Positions 17,220 to 24,541 of a DNA stretch of 41,745 nt are shown one piece after another. Under the pieces are notes generated by a model. The model did not search any database. It was not told where the DNA came from and was given only the letters and a program-made list of their open reading frames with translations. Origin of the DNA: Porphyromonas uenonis 60-3 (lineage in GTDB: Bacteria > Bacteroidota > Bacteroidia > Bacteroidales > Porphyromonadaceae); the NCBI RefSeq assembly GCF_000174775.1, contig NZ_ACLR01000183.1, positions 1 to 41,745 of the forward strand. The letters run 5' to 3'. A program made the translations under genes and the position numbers. Every line of letters starts with the position of its first letter. Positions within the stretch are counted from its first letter, which is position 1.

Positions 17220-18209
17220 ATGACGCAGGTATCAGATCTAGAGAATCGTCAAGCATACATCACCCAGCAGAGTGGCTTCATACGCCAGCTACAGGAAGGG
17301 ATGCACACTACGATCATCGGGCAGGAGCATCTTGTGGAGTCGCTCTTGATCGGCTTGCTAGCCGATGGACATATCCTCCTCGAGGGTGTACCAGGGCTCG
17401 CTAAGACACTCGCTATCACGACGCTCGCTAAGCTCATTGATGCAGACTATAGCCGCATACAGTTCACCCCAGACCTACTCCCGGCCGACCTCATCGGTAC
17501 ACTGATCTACAGTCAGCGTAGCGAGTCTTTTTCGGTCAAGAAGGGACCTATCTTCGCTCACTTTGTCCTCGCAGATGAGATCAATCGTGCTCCCGCCAAG
17601 GTGCAGAGTGCGCTCCTCGAGGCGATGCAGGAGCGACAGGTGACGCTCGGTGAGGAGACCTATCCGCTCCCTTCGCCTTTCCTAGTGATGGCAACGCAAA
17701 ACCCCATTGAGCAGGAGGGTACCTACCGACTGCCCGAGGCGCAGGTAGACCGATTCCTCCTCAAGGTGGTGCTGGACTACCCCTCGCACGAGGAGGAGAT
17801 GAAGATTATTGAGATGAATCTGGCTAGTCAGCTACCCTCGGTAAAGCCTGTGACGACTGCCCAGCAGATCTTAGCAGCTCGCGAAGCGGTGCAGCAGGTT
17901 TATCTAGATGAGAAGATCCTTCGCTACATCGTAGACTTGGTGATGGCAACACGACAAGCAGAGAGCGTCCCAGCGCTACAAGGGATGATCGCTTATGGCG
18001 CTTCGCCACGTGCGTCGATCTCGCTGGCAGCCGCTGCACGGGCATATGCCTTCATCGCTCAGAGAGCCTATGTGATCCCTGAGGATGTGCGTGCCGTGTG
18101 CCACGATGTGCTACGTCATCGTCTCGGCATGAGCTACGAGGCGGATGCAGTTGGCATGAGTGCCGACAAGGCGATTGACGAGATTATCAACGTGGTGCCA
18201 GTACCTTAA
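17220..18209 (+). CDS. MoxR-family AAA+ ATPase, first gene of the Bat cluster
   Basis: A 329-residue AAA+ ATPase of the MoxR/RavA class. The Walker A loop is GVPGLAKT (56-63), the Walker B region VLADEINRAP, sensor 1 MATQNP, then LPEAQVDRFLL and a C-terminal lid with YGASPRASISLAAAARAYAFI. MoxR ATPases act as chaperone-like factors on partners with von Willebrand A (VWA) domains. That fits the DUF58 and BatA/BatB genes downstream. A modular repeat fills the 107-nt gap to the next gene. Confidence 0.93.
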   Translation: MTQVSDLENRQAYITQQSGFIRQLQEGMHTTIIGQEHLVESLLIGLLADGHILLEGVPGLAKTLAITTLAKLIDADYSRIQFTPDLLPADLIGTLIYSQRSESFSVKKGPIFAHFVLADEINRAPAKVQSALLEAMQERQVTLGEETYPLPSPFLVMATQNPIEQEGTYRLPEAQVDRFLLKVVLDYPSHEEEMKIIEMNLASQLPSVKPVTTAQQILAAREAVQQVYLDEKILRYIVDLVMATRQAESVPALQGMIAYGASPRASISLAAAARAYAFIAQRAYVIPEDVRAVCHDVLRHRLGMSYEADAVGMSADKAIDEIINVVPVP

Positions 18210-18316
18210 TTGGCTGTTGGCTAAAAGTATCGGAGCCATCGGAGCTATCGGAAAGATAGGACATCTAATATCTAATCTCTAACCTCTAAGGTCTAATCTC
18301 TAAAGTCTAAAGTCTC
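18210..18316. repeat. Modular repeat (GGCTGTTGGCT / ATCGGA / TCTAATCTCTAAC)
   Basis: Three modules occur in a fixed order: a GGCTGTTGGCT stretch, two ATCGGAGC(C/T)ATCGGA-like words, and several TCTAATCTCTAAC-like 6-8-mers. The same order recurs at 19434-19535. Partial copies occur near 33630-33660 and 41697-41740 in the opposite orientation. It sits inside the Bat operon. Confidence 0.75.
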
Positions 18317-19189
18317 ATGCAAGATCTCTTGCGCAAGGTCAGACGCATTGAAATCAAAGCTCGGGGTCTCAGCCAAAACATCTTGGCTGGGCAGTATCGC
18401 TCCGCCTTTAAGGGTCGAGGGATGGCTTTTAGCGAGGTGCGTGAGTACTACGTAGGAGATGATGTGCGAGACATTGACTGGAACGTGACGGCACGCTATG
18501 CGCAGCCACACGTCAAGGTCTTTGAAGAGGAGCGCGAACTGACGATTATGCTCCTCGTGGATGTCTCCCACAGTCTAGACTTTGGCTCTACGAGTGAGAC
18601 GAAGCGTGATCTGGTTGCGACGATTGCCGCGACGATCGCCTTCGCCTGCATACACAACAACGACCGTGTCGGGCTGATGCTCTACACCGACCGTGTGGAG
18701 CGCTACATCCCCGCAGGACAGGGCCGCAAGCATGTGCTACAGCTCATTCGTGAGATCCTGACTTACCGCCCCGAGCGTAACTCTACGCAGATTTCTTCTA
18801 GCCTAGAGATGCTCTCGCGAGTGGTCAAGAAGCGTTGCTCAGCTTTCATCGTGAGTGACTTTATAACCGACGAACCGACCCCTGCGGAGCGAGCTCTAAT
18901 CCAGCGCACGGCACGCAGACATGACCTGCTGGCGATACGCGTTGTGGACAGACGTGACTACGACCTCTCGGCTATGGGCCTGACGCTCATGCGTGACCTA
19001 GAGACGGGAGCGAGTCGCTACGTAGACACCTCGTCGGCACGACTTCGTGAGCAGTACGCGACCAACTATACGACCTTTGCCACCGAGTGGGAGCGACTGA
19101 TGCGTGAGTCGGGCATTGACCACGCCATCGCCGAGACCGGCGAAGACATCATCCCCGTCCTCTCGCAGCTCTTCCGCAAGCGCATCTAA
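18317..19189 (+). CDS. DUF58 protein (VWA-like), Bat cluster
   Basis: A 290-residue protein with the DUF58 core GRGMAFSEVREYYVGDDVRDIDWNVTARYAQPHVKVFEEERELTIMLLVDVSHSLDFGS. The segment DVSHS resembles a MIDAS metal-site motif, and IVSDFI is typical of this family. DUF58 genes almost always follow MoxR in Bat clusters, and the products are thought to work together. In most Bacteroidetes the next gene follows directly; here the operon is interrupted by an island that starts within 200 nt. Confidence 0.9.
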   Translation: MQDLLRKVRRIEIKARGLSQNILAGQYRSAFKGRGMAFSEVREYYVGDDVRDIDWNVTARYAQPHVKVFEEERELTIMLLVDVSHSLDFGSTSETKRDLVATIAATIAFACIHNNDRVGLMLYTDRVERYIPAGQGRKHVLQLIREILTYRPERNSTQISSSLEMLSRVVKKRCSAFIVSDFITDEPTPAERALIQRTARRHDLLAIRVVDRRDYDLSAMGLTLMRDLETGASRYVDTSSARLREQYATNYTTFATEWERLMRESGIDHAIAETGEDIIPVLSQLFRKRI

Positions 19190-19433
19190 CTAAACGAGAG
19201 TGGCCGAAGACTCACTTCACTCTTGTTCATGATACAGACATCTATCATCTGCAAGGGGACACATCTCGCACGTAGCACACGATAGGCATTAGCTATCAGC
19301 AAGATACAATCACTAGATCTAAACAAACATCTAGCACACTGCCCGAACAAAGATCTCTCATCTCAGTGAAGCTTTCGGTGCTTATTTACCTCCCAGGCTG
19401 ACGCATTATAATATAATGTGTCACCTATGGATT

Positions 19434-19535
19434 GGCTGTTGGCTGTTAGCTATAGGCTGTTAGCTATCGGAACCATCGGATCTATCAGAGTGATCGGATC
19501 TCTAATCTCTAACCTCTAATCTCTAATAACATATC
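19434..19535. repeat. Second copy of the modular repeat
   Basis: The order is as at 18210-18316: GGCTGTTGGCTGTTAGCT words, ATCGGAACCATCGGATCTATC, then TCTAATCTCTAACCTCTAATC words. It lies just inside the left end of the island. Confidence 0.7.
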
Positions 19536-19554
19536 TTTACAGGGAAATTCGTCC

Positions 19555-19745
19555 GATTCCCTCCTTTCTCGAATATCCACGTGGGAAATCTCAAATCTCC
19601 ACGTGGATATTTTTTATTTTCCACGTGGGCGCGAATCATTTCTTCCGAAGTTTCATTTGATTCTTCCGAAGTTTCATTTCATTCCTCCGAAGAATTTTTT
19701 ATTCTCCACGTGGGGATTTCGAAATATCCACGTGGAAATCAGTTT
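19555..19745. repeat. 21-22-nt repeat array with alternating CCACGTGG and TTCCGAA cores
   Basis: CCACGTGG palindromes are spaced 22 and then 22 nt apart. They are followed by TTCTTCCGAAGTTTCATTT units at 21 nt and then CCACGTGG again. It appears to be a mosaic of two core types on one period. No gene is credible here. Confidence 0.75.
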
Positions 19746-19821
19746 TCCCCGACATGACGCCGTTTTGATATGTAGTCAGCTCTAAACTATTGTAACGAGC
19801 CGGCGTTGTATTTTCCCAGCT

Positions 19822-20095
19822 AGGGATGACGCATCATAATCGATCTTTCAGAAGCTACACATAGCGACCAGAGAGGAATCGGTGAGTTCATTATATATAA
19901 TGAGGCTGTTGCATAAAGGCGAATCGCTGTGTTGCTTTCGGGATTCGGCTTTGGTCACATACGGAGGTATGCTCCCTTCAGACCTCACCCTCAGCGCCTT
20001 GCGCTTCATCCTTTCTGCAAAGTCTAGACAATCTTGCTTGCAAGATTGTGAGACTGTTGACTTTTGCAACAGTCTCATAATGCGTCAGTCCTGGT
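19822..20095. mobile_element. Nested MITE-like element
   Basis: The left end CTAGGGATGACGCATCATAAT and the right end ATAATGCGTCAGTCCTGG resemble the island ends in inverted orientation. Inside, ATAATGAGGCTGTTGCA (19897-19913) and TGCAACAGTCTCATAAT (20065-20081) form 17-nt inverted repeats with two mismatches. A 10-bp hairpin, GAGACTGTTG-N7-CAACAGTCTC (20050-20076), marks the right side. Open frames across it are not convincing proteins. Confidence 0.6.
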
Positions 20096-20110
20096 ACTTC
20101 ACCAACCATT

Positions 20111-20235
20111 TTGACCTTTACGCCGTTTTTTCCCTACATTTGTAACCCTGTTGCACTTGACACTGGACTGTGCGCCATGAAGTTTTTTCCTACATTTGTA
20201 ACTGTGTTGCACTTGACACTGAAATGTGCGATGAA
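20111..20235 (+). promoter_or_regulatory. Duplicated promoter/start region of the immunity-like gene
   Basis: Two tandem copies of about 55 nt are visible, each containing TACATTTG (20135-20142 and 20191-20198) and ending in GCG(CC)ATGAAG. The first TACATTTG has a TTG at 20111-20113, 21 nt upstream, making a full promoter match. The second ATG, at 20231, is the true start. An in-frame ATG at 20177 arises from the duplication. Confidence 0.6.
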
Positions 20236-20692
20236 GAAACAATTATTGAAGATGTTGCTAATAATAGGAGCTGGAATTGCATCCTATTTTATAATAATAT
20301 ATCCACTGAACTGGGGTATATCTGAAGAACTTGGGAGTGGGTTTATAATCACATCAGACAAAAGTTTATTATATAGAGATGGTAATACGGAGTATTTTGT
20401 ACTTCCATTTGGAGTGACAAAATATACATACAATACAAAATGGATTGTGGCATACACCGAAGGATATTCCATAACACGCAATTTACAGGAGAAGAAAAAT
20501 AGTTCAAGTCTAACCAATTATTGGATTATCGACAAAGAAATGCCAATACATCACAATAAGCAGGACTCTGTTGTTTTATACATAAATGGCATTGCCTATC
20601 CTATTATTACTAATGGGTTAATCGGACCAATGGATTCTTTGTCTTTTATTGATTCTGTTAGAAAATTCGACATTCCCCTAAGAATAAATTGA
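20231..20692 (+). CDS. Small membrane-anchored protein, DUF3997-like immunity candidate
   Basis: A 153-residue protein. The N-terminal helix KQLLKMLLIIGAGIASYFIIIYPL is a signal anchor or uncleaved signal. The soluble part has LGSGFIITSDKSLLYR, YFVLPFGVTKYTYNTKWIVAYTEG and NYWIIDKEM. This order (glycine-rich start, 'pxxVtxYxydxkyIia', 'YwIId') resembles small DUF3997-type proteins often found beside polymorphic toxins. That assignment is by eye only. Its codons are much more AT-rich than the Bat genes around it, which suggests transfer. Confidence 0.6.
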   Translation: MKKQLLKMLLIIGAGIASYFIIIYPLNWGISEELGSGFIITSDKSLLYRDGNTEYFVLPFGVTKYTYNTKWIVAYTEGYSITRNLQEKKNSSSLTNYWIIDKEMPIHHNKQDSVVLYINGIAYPIITNGLIGPMDSLSFIDSVRKFDIPLRIN

Positions 20693-20815
20693 ACTATCAC
20701 TGTCCGATGACTTTCATCTCGCTCAAAAACTGGTCCATCCGAGATTCTGTGTGATGACCTGATTGCGGGCAAAGAAAGAAGCTGGCTCTATCTTCATCCT
20801 GGAAATGTAAGCTGA

Positions 20816-20998
20816 GGCTGTGTTACGGTTTGTAGAAACAACACGCTATCCCCTGAGGAAAGGGAACAGGAATGGCATATAATTCATAATATGATAAGTC
20901 ATACAAAAACGGAGAAAGTCCCCGACAATCGTGGATTACATAAGTATTTCCATGGTAAGCAGATTAAGTTTGGCGTTCTAAAAGTTCGAGATAGATAA
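20816..20998 (+). pseudogene. C-terminal fragment of an unknown protein, possible toxin remnant
   Basis: An open frame of 60 codons without an ATG start, containing LSPEEREQEWHIIHNMI, VPDNRGLHKYFHGKQIKF and FGVLKVRDR before the stop. A stop codon (20813) lies directly upstream. It reads like the tail of a larger soluble protein, and its place among immunity-like genes suggests a toxin tip. No family was recognised. Confidence 0.35.
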
Positions 20999-21060
20999 AA
21001 AATAAATATCTCCTCTGCTTTCTATTTCTATGGCATTGCTATTCTTGTACATTAGAGCCA

Positions 21061-21427
21061 AGAATAGCAATACCTCAAGAATTAAAACAAGAGCTTGTAA
21101 GAACAGGGCATTATAATTCGTATGTAAGATTATTGAATCAGTCTTTGGATTCAAATAACGTAGAGGACTTATCTCATTTCTTAAGCATAGATTATTTTTC
21201 CACTTGTTCAACAGGTTCAGAACATGGACAAATTTTACTAGAAATATTACGGGAAAAAGGTGACGTGTTTGTTTTCAAAGCCCTTACACTTCTAAGTCAA
21301 TCAAAAAAAAATAAGTGTCAAAGGATATCTCTTAATAGGAATAGCTAGTCAAGGAAAATGCGATATCAGCTATTTTATAGAAAAGTACCCTAGGTCTTTT
21401 GGATATCTAAAGATAAAGCCATGGTAA
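21061..21427 (+). pseudogene. Immunity-like gene broken at a poly-A run
   Basis: The first part (IAIPQELKQELVRTGHYNSYVRLLNQSLDSNNVEDLSHF...LREKGDVFVFKALTLLSQSKK) ends after a run of nine A at 21303-21311. With one A fewer the frame continues as ISVKGYLLIGIASQGKCDISYFIEKYPRSFGYLKIKPW and stops at 21425-21427. No ATG lies in frame at the start, so the 5' end is also damaged. It is AT-rich. The family is not recognised; the role is inferred from position. Confidence 0.5.
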
Positions 21428-21537
21428 ATGATTTGCATTCTTACAACCTCGGTGGGCTGGTGGATCATGTGCGTGGTTACAAGTCCTACAGCTACGACTA
21501 TGTGAACAAGATTGGCTACGACATGGTCATATCTTGA
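21421..21537 (+). pseudogene. Rhs/YD-repeat protein remnant
   Basis: A 38-codon fragment, VNDLHSYNLGGLVDHVRGYKSYSYDYVNKIGYDMVIS, then stop. The pattern Y.Y.Y...IGYD is like the YD-repeat core near the toxin junction of Rhs proteins. Its codons are GC-richer than the neighbouring island genes, so it looks like a piece of a larger core gene left behind by recombination. Confidence 0.5.
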
Positions 21538-21588
21538 TAGGTCCTTTTAGAATAAGTCAAGCTGTGACCGTATTAAAAGACAAATAGC

Positions 21589-21907
21589 ATGACATATAAG
21601 AATTTTTCTATACTAACTAAAGTTATTATAACCTTGATTCTAACATATTCTGTATTTATGATACTGCACATGTCGATTTTTGACTTGCTCTCTATGTCGA
21701 CATCAGTGAGTTTTACAGCATTCTTGATCGAAAAGATGATTCCTAATATTTCAGCTGTAATTGCACTTGTTTTTCTTATTAGGTATCTTTGGATTACAGG
21801 TAAGAACTCCAATACTTCTAAAAAAAGATTCCATTGAAAAATGCTGATGCAAAAGCCAAACAGGAATTAGAAACTTTACAACAGATATGGAGAGCAATGA
21901 GGCGATA
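21589..21907 (+). pseudogene. Small two-TM protein, frame lost at a poly-A run
   Basis: The frame from the ATG at 21589 encodes two TM helices (about 8-30 and 50-70) and stops at 21837 just after a run of seven A (21820-21826). One extra A would continue it as KKIPLKNADAKAKQELETLQQIWRAMRR, stopping at 21905-21907. The continued tail has a good amphipathic pattern, so the longer form of about 105 residues is probably ancestral. It is an immunity-type candidate from context only. Confidence 0.5.
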
Positions 21908-22333
21908 AGAAATATATTACATTCTATCTTAGTCGTTTTTGTTTTGGCAGCTTGCCAAAACAAAAACGACATCAATAAGATAGTCTCGAATCATTGGCAG
22001 CAAGATAGCATAAATTGTATTGTAGACTTTTCTTCTTGTTTTAGCTTCGACTGGGATGTATGTTATTATTTCTCCAGCAAATGCTCTTTAGAGGAGATTA
22101 ACAAGGATTTAGGCATACAGTTTAATGAGTTCGAAGACACAAGTGATAGAATGATTTTTGTTCATGACAACAGAATAACTTACACACAAGATTGGTATTA
22201 CACACCAGATAAACCACAAACTGGTGTAATGCTTGATCACAATATAAGAAAACTGAAAATGAAGAAACGCAATGCGAAATTTAGAGTGGAAAAGAAACAT
22301 GACATGTATTTGCTAATTCCAATCTATGAGTAG
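21887..22333 (+). CDS. Small lipoprotein of unknown function
   Basis: A 148-residue protein with a hydrophobic N-terminus and lipobox LAAC. The mature part has many aromatics and ends in KKRNAKFRVEKKHDMYLLIPIYE. Its first 21 nt overlap the shifted tail of the previous gene. The signal-peptide codons lie on an exceptional inverted repeat (21924-21983). It is AT-rich, like the rest of the island. It could be a lipoprotein immunity protein; the family is not recognised. Confidence 0.6.
   Translation: MESNEAIRNILHSILVVFVLAACQNKNDINKIVSNHWQQDSINCIVDFSSCFSFDWDVCYYFSSKCSLEEINKDLGIQFNEFEDTSDRMIFVHDNRITYTQDWYYTPDKPQTGVMLDHNIRKLKMKKRNAKFRVEKKHDMYLLIPIYE
21924..21983. repeat. Long perfect palindrome inside a coding sequence
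   Basis: Arms of 18 nt (21932-21949 and 21953-21970) pair perfectly around a 3-nt loop. CTATCTTA (21924-21931) and TAAGATAG (21976-21983) extend the stem beyond a 5-nt one-sided bulge, for 26 bp in all. It covers the lipobox codons of the lipoprotein gene at 21887. Confidence 0.9.
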
Positions 22334-22433
22334 TGCTTCAAATTGGATTTTATCGTAGCAGTAAATAGATAGTCAGTCAATAGTGTCCTAAACGTTTTTG
22401 GAGGACGATGGGTGTAAGATAGCTGTCAAAGAG

Positions 22434-22460
22434 GAGACTATTGACTTTTGCAATAGTCTC
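22434..22460. repeat. Element-end hairpin
   Basis: GAGACTATTG-N7-CAATAGTCTC is a compensated variant of the hairpin at 20050-20076: G-C pairs are changed to A-T on both arms and the loop ACTTTTG is identical. It lies near the right end of the island. Confidence 0.75.
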
Positions 22461-22541
22461 AAGAGAGGAATAGAGAGGTGGTTGACCTCATCGTATCTAA
22501 TGCGTCAGCCCTGTATTTACCTCCTATTCGTGAATTATCGG

Positions 22542-22549
22542 TACTTTTG
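22542..22549 (+). promoter_or_regulatory. -7 box for the second half of the Bat operon
   Basis: TACTTTTG sits just outside the right end of the island, 64 nt before the next gene. The context (ATTATCGGTACTTTTGT) nearly repeats that upstream of MoxR. Confidence 0.5.
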
Positions 22550-22613
22550 TGGCGTTGTACGGTCTAGAGGCACATAGTCAGCGGTTGCCAATCTAGATGC
22601 TTAAGGCTAATCT

Positions 22614-23564
22614 ATGCGATATCGTCTACTATTATATATACTACTGATCTGTGGCGGCGGAGGTCTATGGAGCTTCGCGGCGGCACAGGATGTCGCCATC
22701 ACGACTGAGCTGACGCCCTCGACGATTCAGATCGGCGAGTATGCACAGATCAAGATGACTATCCGCACGAATGACCTCGACAACACGCTCCTCGTGATAC
22801 CCCAAGAGCGGCAGATGGGGCAGGCGGAGATGATTGCCTTTGAGGTGACCGACACGATACCGCTCCAGGGGACAGAGGTGCAGCTGAACGCACTGATGAC
22901 CATCACCTCGTTTGCCGAGGGAATGGCGGAGCTACCTGCTTTTGGCGTGACGGTAGGCGGTAAGAGCTACTTCTCCAAGCCCCTTTACCTCAAGGTGACA
23001 ATGCCCGAGGTGGACACAACGCAACCGCTCAAGTACAACCCGATCAAAGCCCCTGTTTCGGTCTCGCTACGCTGGTGGGAGTACATCCTCCTCGTCCTCA
23101 TGAGCCCAATTACGTGGGTGGTGCTGGGCATCGTCGCAGTGGTGCTCTTCATCTTGTGGTACCGAAACTACAAGCGCACACGCCCCGAGCCAGAGGTGGT
23201 CGTGGTCCCGTTGACCGCTTTGGAGACTTTCGACCAAACGCTCGCCACGTTGCGTGCGTTACCCTTTGACCATCAAGAGGAGCAGATAGCTTACTACGAT
23301 GGCTTGATCACCGCCTTGCGAAGCTATCTGACCGAAGGCTTAGACTTGGAGATAGACGAATTGACCGCTCGCGAACTAGCCCAGCTACTTCAAAAGGCTC
23401 CCTACGATGTGGCTCCGAATGCGCTAGCGCAGTGGGTGATCCACTCGGAGTGGGTGCGCTTTGCCGACACCTGGGCGGAGCCTGCTTGGCAAGACGAAGA
23501 CGCGACCACCATCTACGAGGTAGTACATCAACTAGCTAGCAGAAAGGAGGGTAAGTCGCTATGA
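22614..23564 (+). CDS. Bat-cluster membrane protein upstream of batA
   Basis: A 316-residue protein with a signal peptide (MRYRLLLYILLICGGGGLWSFAAAQ). A BatD-like beta domain follows at about 27-135 (VAITTELTPSTIQIGEYAQIKMTI). One TM segment lies at about 160-182 (PITWVVLGIVAVVLFILWY), then a helical C-terminal domain with EEQIAYYDGLITALRSYLTEGLDLEIDELTARELAQLL. That C-terminal pattern resembles the end of BatD. Its stop overlaps the batA start by 4 nt (ATGA), showing translational coupling. It is probably an inner-membrane partner of the VWA proteins. Confidence 0.85.
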   Translation: MRYRLLLYILLICGGGGLWSFAAAQDVAITTELTPSTIQIGEYAQIKMTIRTNDLDNTLLVIPQERQMGQAEMIAFEVTDTIPLQGTEVQLNALMTITSFAEGMAELPAFGVTVGGKSYFSKPLYLKVTMPEVDTTQPLKYNPIKAPVSVSLRWWEYILLVLMSPITWVVLGIVAVVLFILWYRNYKRTRPEPEVVVVPLTALETFDQTLATLRALPFDHQEEQIAYYDGLITALRSYLTEGLDLEIDELTARELAQLLQKAPYDVAPNALAQWVIHSEWVRFADTWAEPAWQDEDATTIYEVVHQLASRKEGKSL

Positions 23565-24541
23565 TATGGGTTCATCCTGAGTGGCTCTGGGCGCTCCTGC
23601 TCCTACCGCTACTGGTGCTGCTCTACATTCGCTACAACAAGCGTCACCAAGCAAAGCTTTCGCTCTCAGCGTACCGTCTTTTGCCTAAAGGAAGCGGCTG
23701 GCGAAGCTATCTGCGGGCTTTGCCTTTTGCCCTAGAACTACTAGCTTTGGCATCGATGATCTTAGCCTTGGCTCGTCCTCAGGACTCCAGCCACTGGGAG
23801 GAGCGATCGATACAAGGCATCGACCTTGTCCTCGCCATGGACCTCAGTGGCAGTATGCAGGCGCTAGACTTAAAGCCTAACCGCTTTGAGGCAGCGCGTG
23901 ATGTGGCGAGCGAAATGATCGCTGCTCGTCCGAATGATAACATCGGTCTGGTTGTCTTCGCTGGGGAGAGCTTTACGCTCTGTCCGCTGACGGTGGACCA
24001 CGACGTGATCCTACAAATGCTCGACGCCACGGAGATAGGACAGCTGGAGGACGGCACCGCCATCGGACTAGGACTGGCGACCGCTATCAATACGCTCCGC
24101 GGTAGCGACAACAAGAGCAAAGTGATCATCCTCCTGACCGATGGGTCAAACAATGCGGGCGACATAACTCCCTCAATGGCCGCTGAACTGGCGCAACAGT
24201 ACGGTATACGTATCTACACCGTGGCGGCTGGGACCAATGGCGTCGCCAAGTTTCCCGTGCAGACCGCTTCTGGCATCGAATATGTGGAGGCCGACGTACA
24301 AATTGACGAAGGCACGCTACGACATATCGCCCAGCAAACGGGTGGAAAGTACTATCGTGCGACCGACGAGACGAAGCTTCACGAGATCTACAAGGAGATC
24401 GACTCACTCGAGAAGTCTCGTCTGACGTCTCGTTCGGTGAGTGCTTACGAAGAGCGCTACATGCTCTTTGCTTTGCTCGCCATCGTGCTCCTTGGCGCCG
24501 CCTTCTTATTACGAACCACCTTGCTGCGAGCTAACCCATGA
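23561..24541 (+). CDS. batA: BatA, VWA-domain membrane protein
   Basis: A 326-residue protein with two N-terminal TM helices (about 9-25 and 55-72), a VWA domain with MIDAS motif DLSGS (94-98) and supporting TDGSNNAG, and a C-terminal TM helix (about 298-318). The order TM-VWA-TM is the BatA layout. Bat proteins were linked to aerotolerance in Bacteroides fragilis. The start overlaps the previous stop and the stop overlaps batB by 4 nt. Confidence 0.93.
   Translation: MIWVHPEWLWALLLLPLLVLLYIRYNKRHQAKLSLSAYRLLPKGSGWRSYLRALPFALELLALASMILALARPQDSSHWEERSIQGIDLVLAMDLSGSMQALDLKPNRFEAARDVASEMIAARPNDNIGLVVFAGESFTLCPLTVDHDVILQMLDATEIGQLEDGTAIGLGLATAINTLRGSDNKSKVIILLTDGSNNAGDITPSMAAELAQQYGIRIYTVAAGTNGVAKFPVQTASGIEYVEADVQIDEGTLRHIAQQTGGKYYRATDETKLHEIYKEIDSLEKSRLTSRSVSAYEERYMLFALLAIVLLGAAFLLRTTLLRANP

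Larger units (their letters stand above)
19383..22524. mobile_element. Island inserted in the Bat operon, with inverted ends and 11-bp direct repeats
   Basis: The left boundary reads TATTTACCTCC (19383-19393), then CAGGCTGACGCATTA. The right boundary reads TAATGCGTCAGCCCTG, then TATTTACCTCC (22514-22524). The inner words are inverted repeats of each other apart from one extra base, and the outer words are identical direct repeats. This is the signature of an inserted element with a target duplication. The interior is AT-rich and holds small immunity-like genes, an Rhs remnant and nested repeats. No intact transposase was found, so the element is non-autonomous or decayed. It separates the DUF58 gene from the rest of the Bat genes. 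Confidence 0.65.

Noticed and set aside
19603-20145. Small open frames in the left part of the island
   Set aside because: They cross MITE-like inverted repeats and the CCACGTGG array and show no protein-like pattern.
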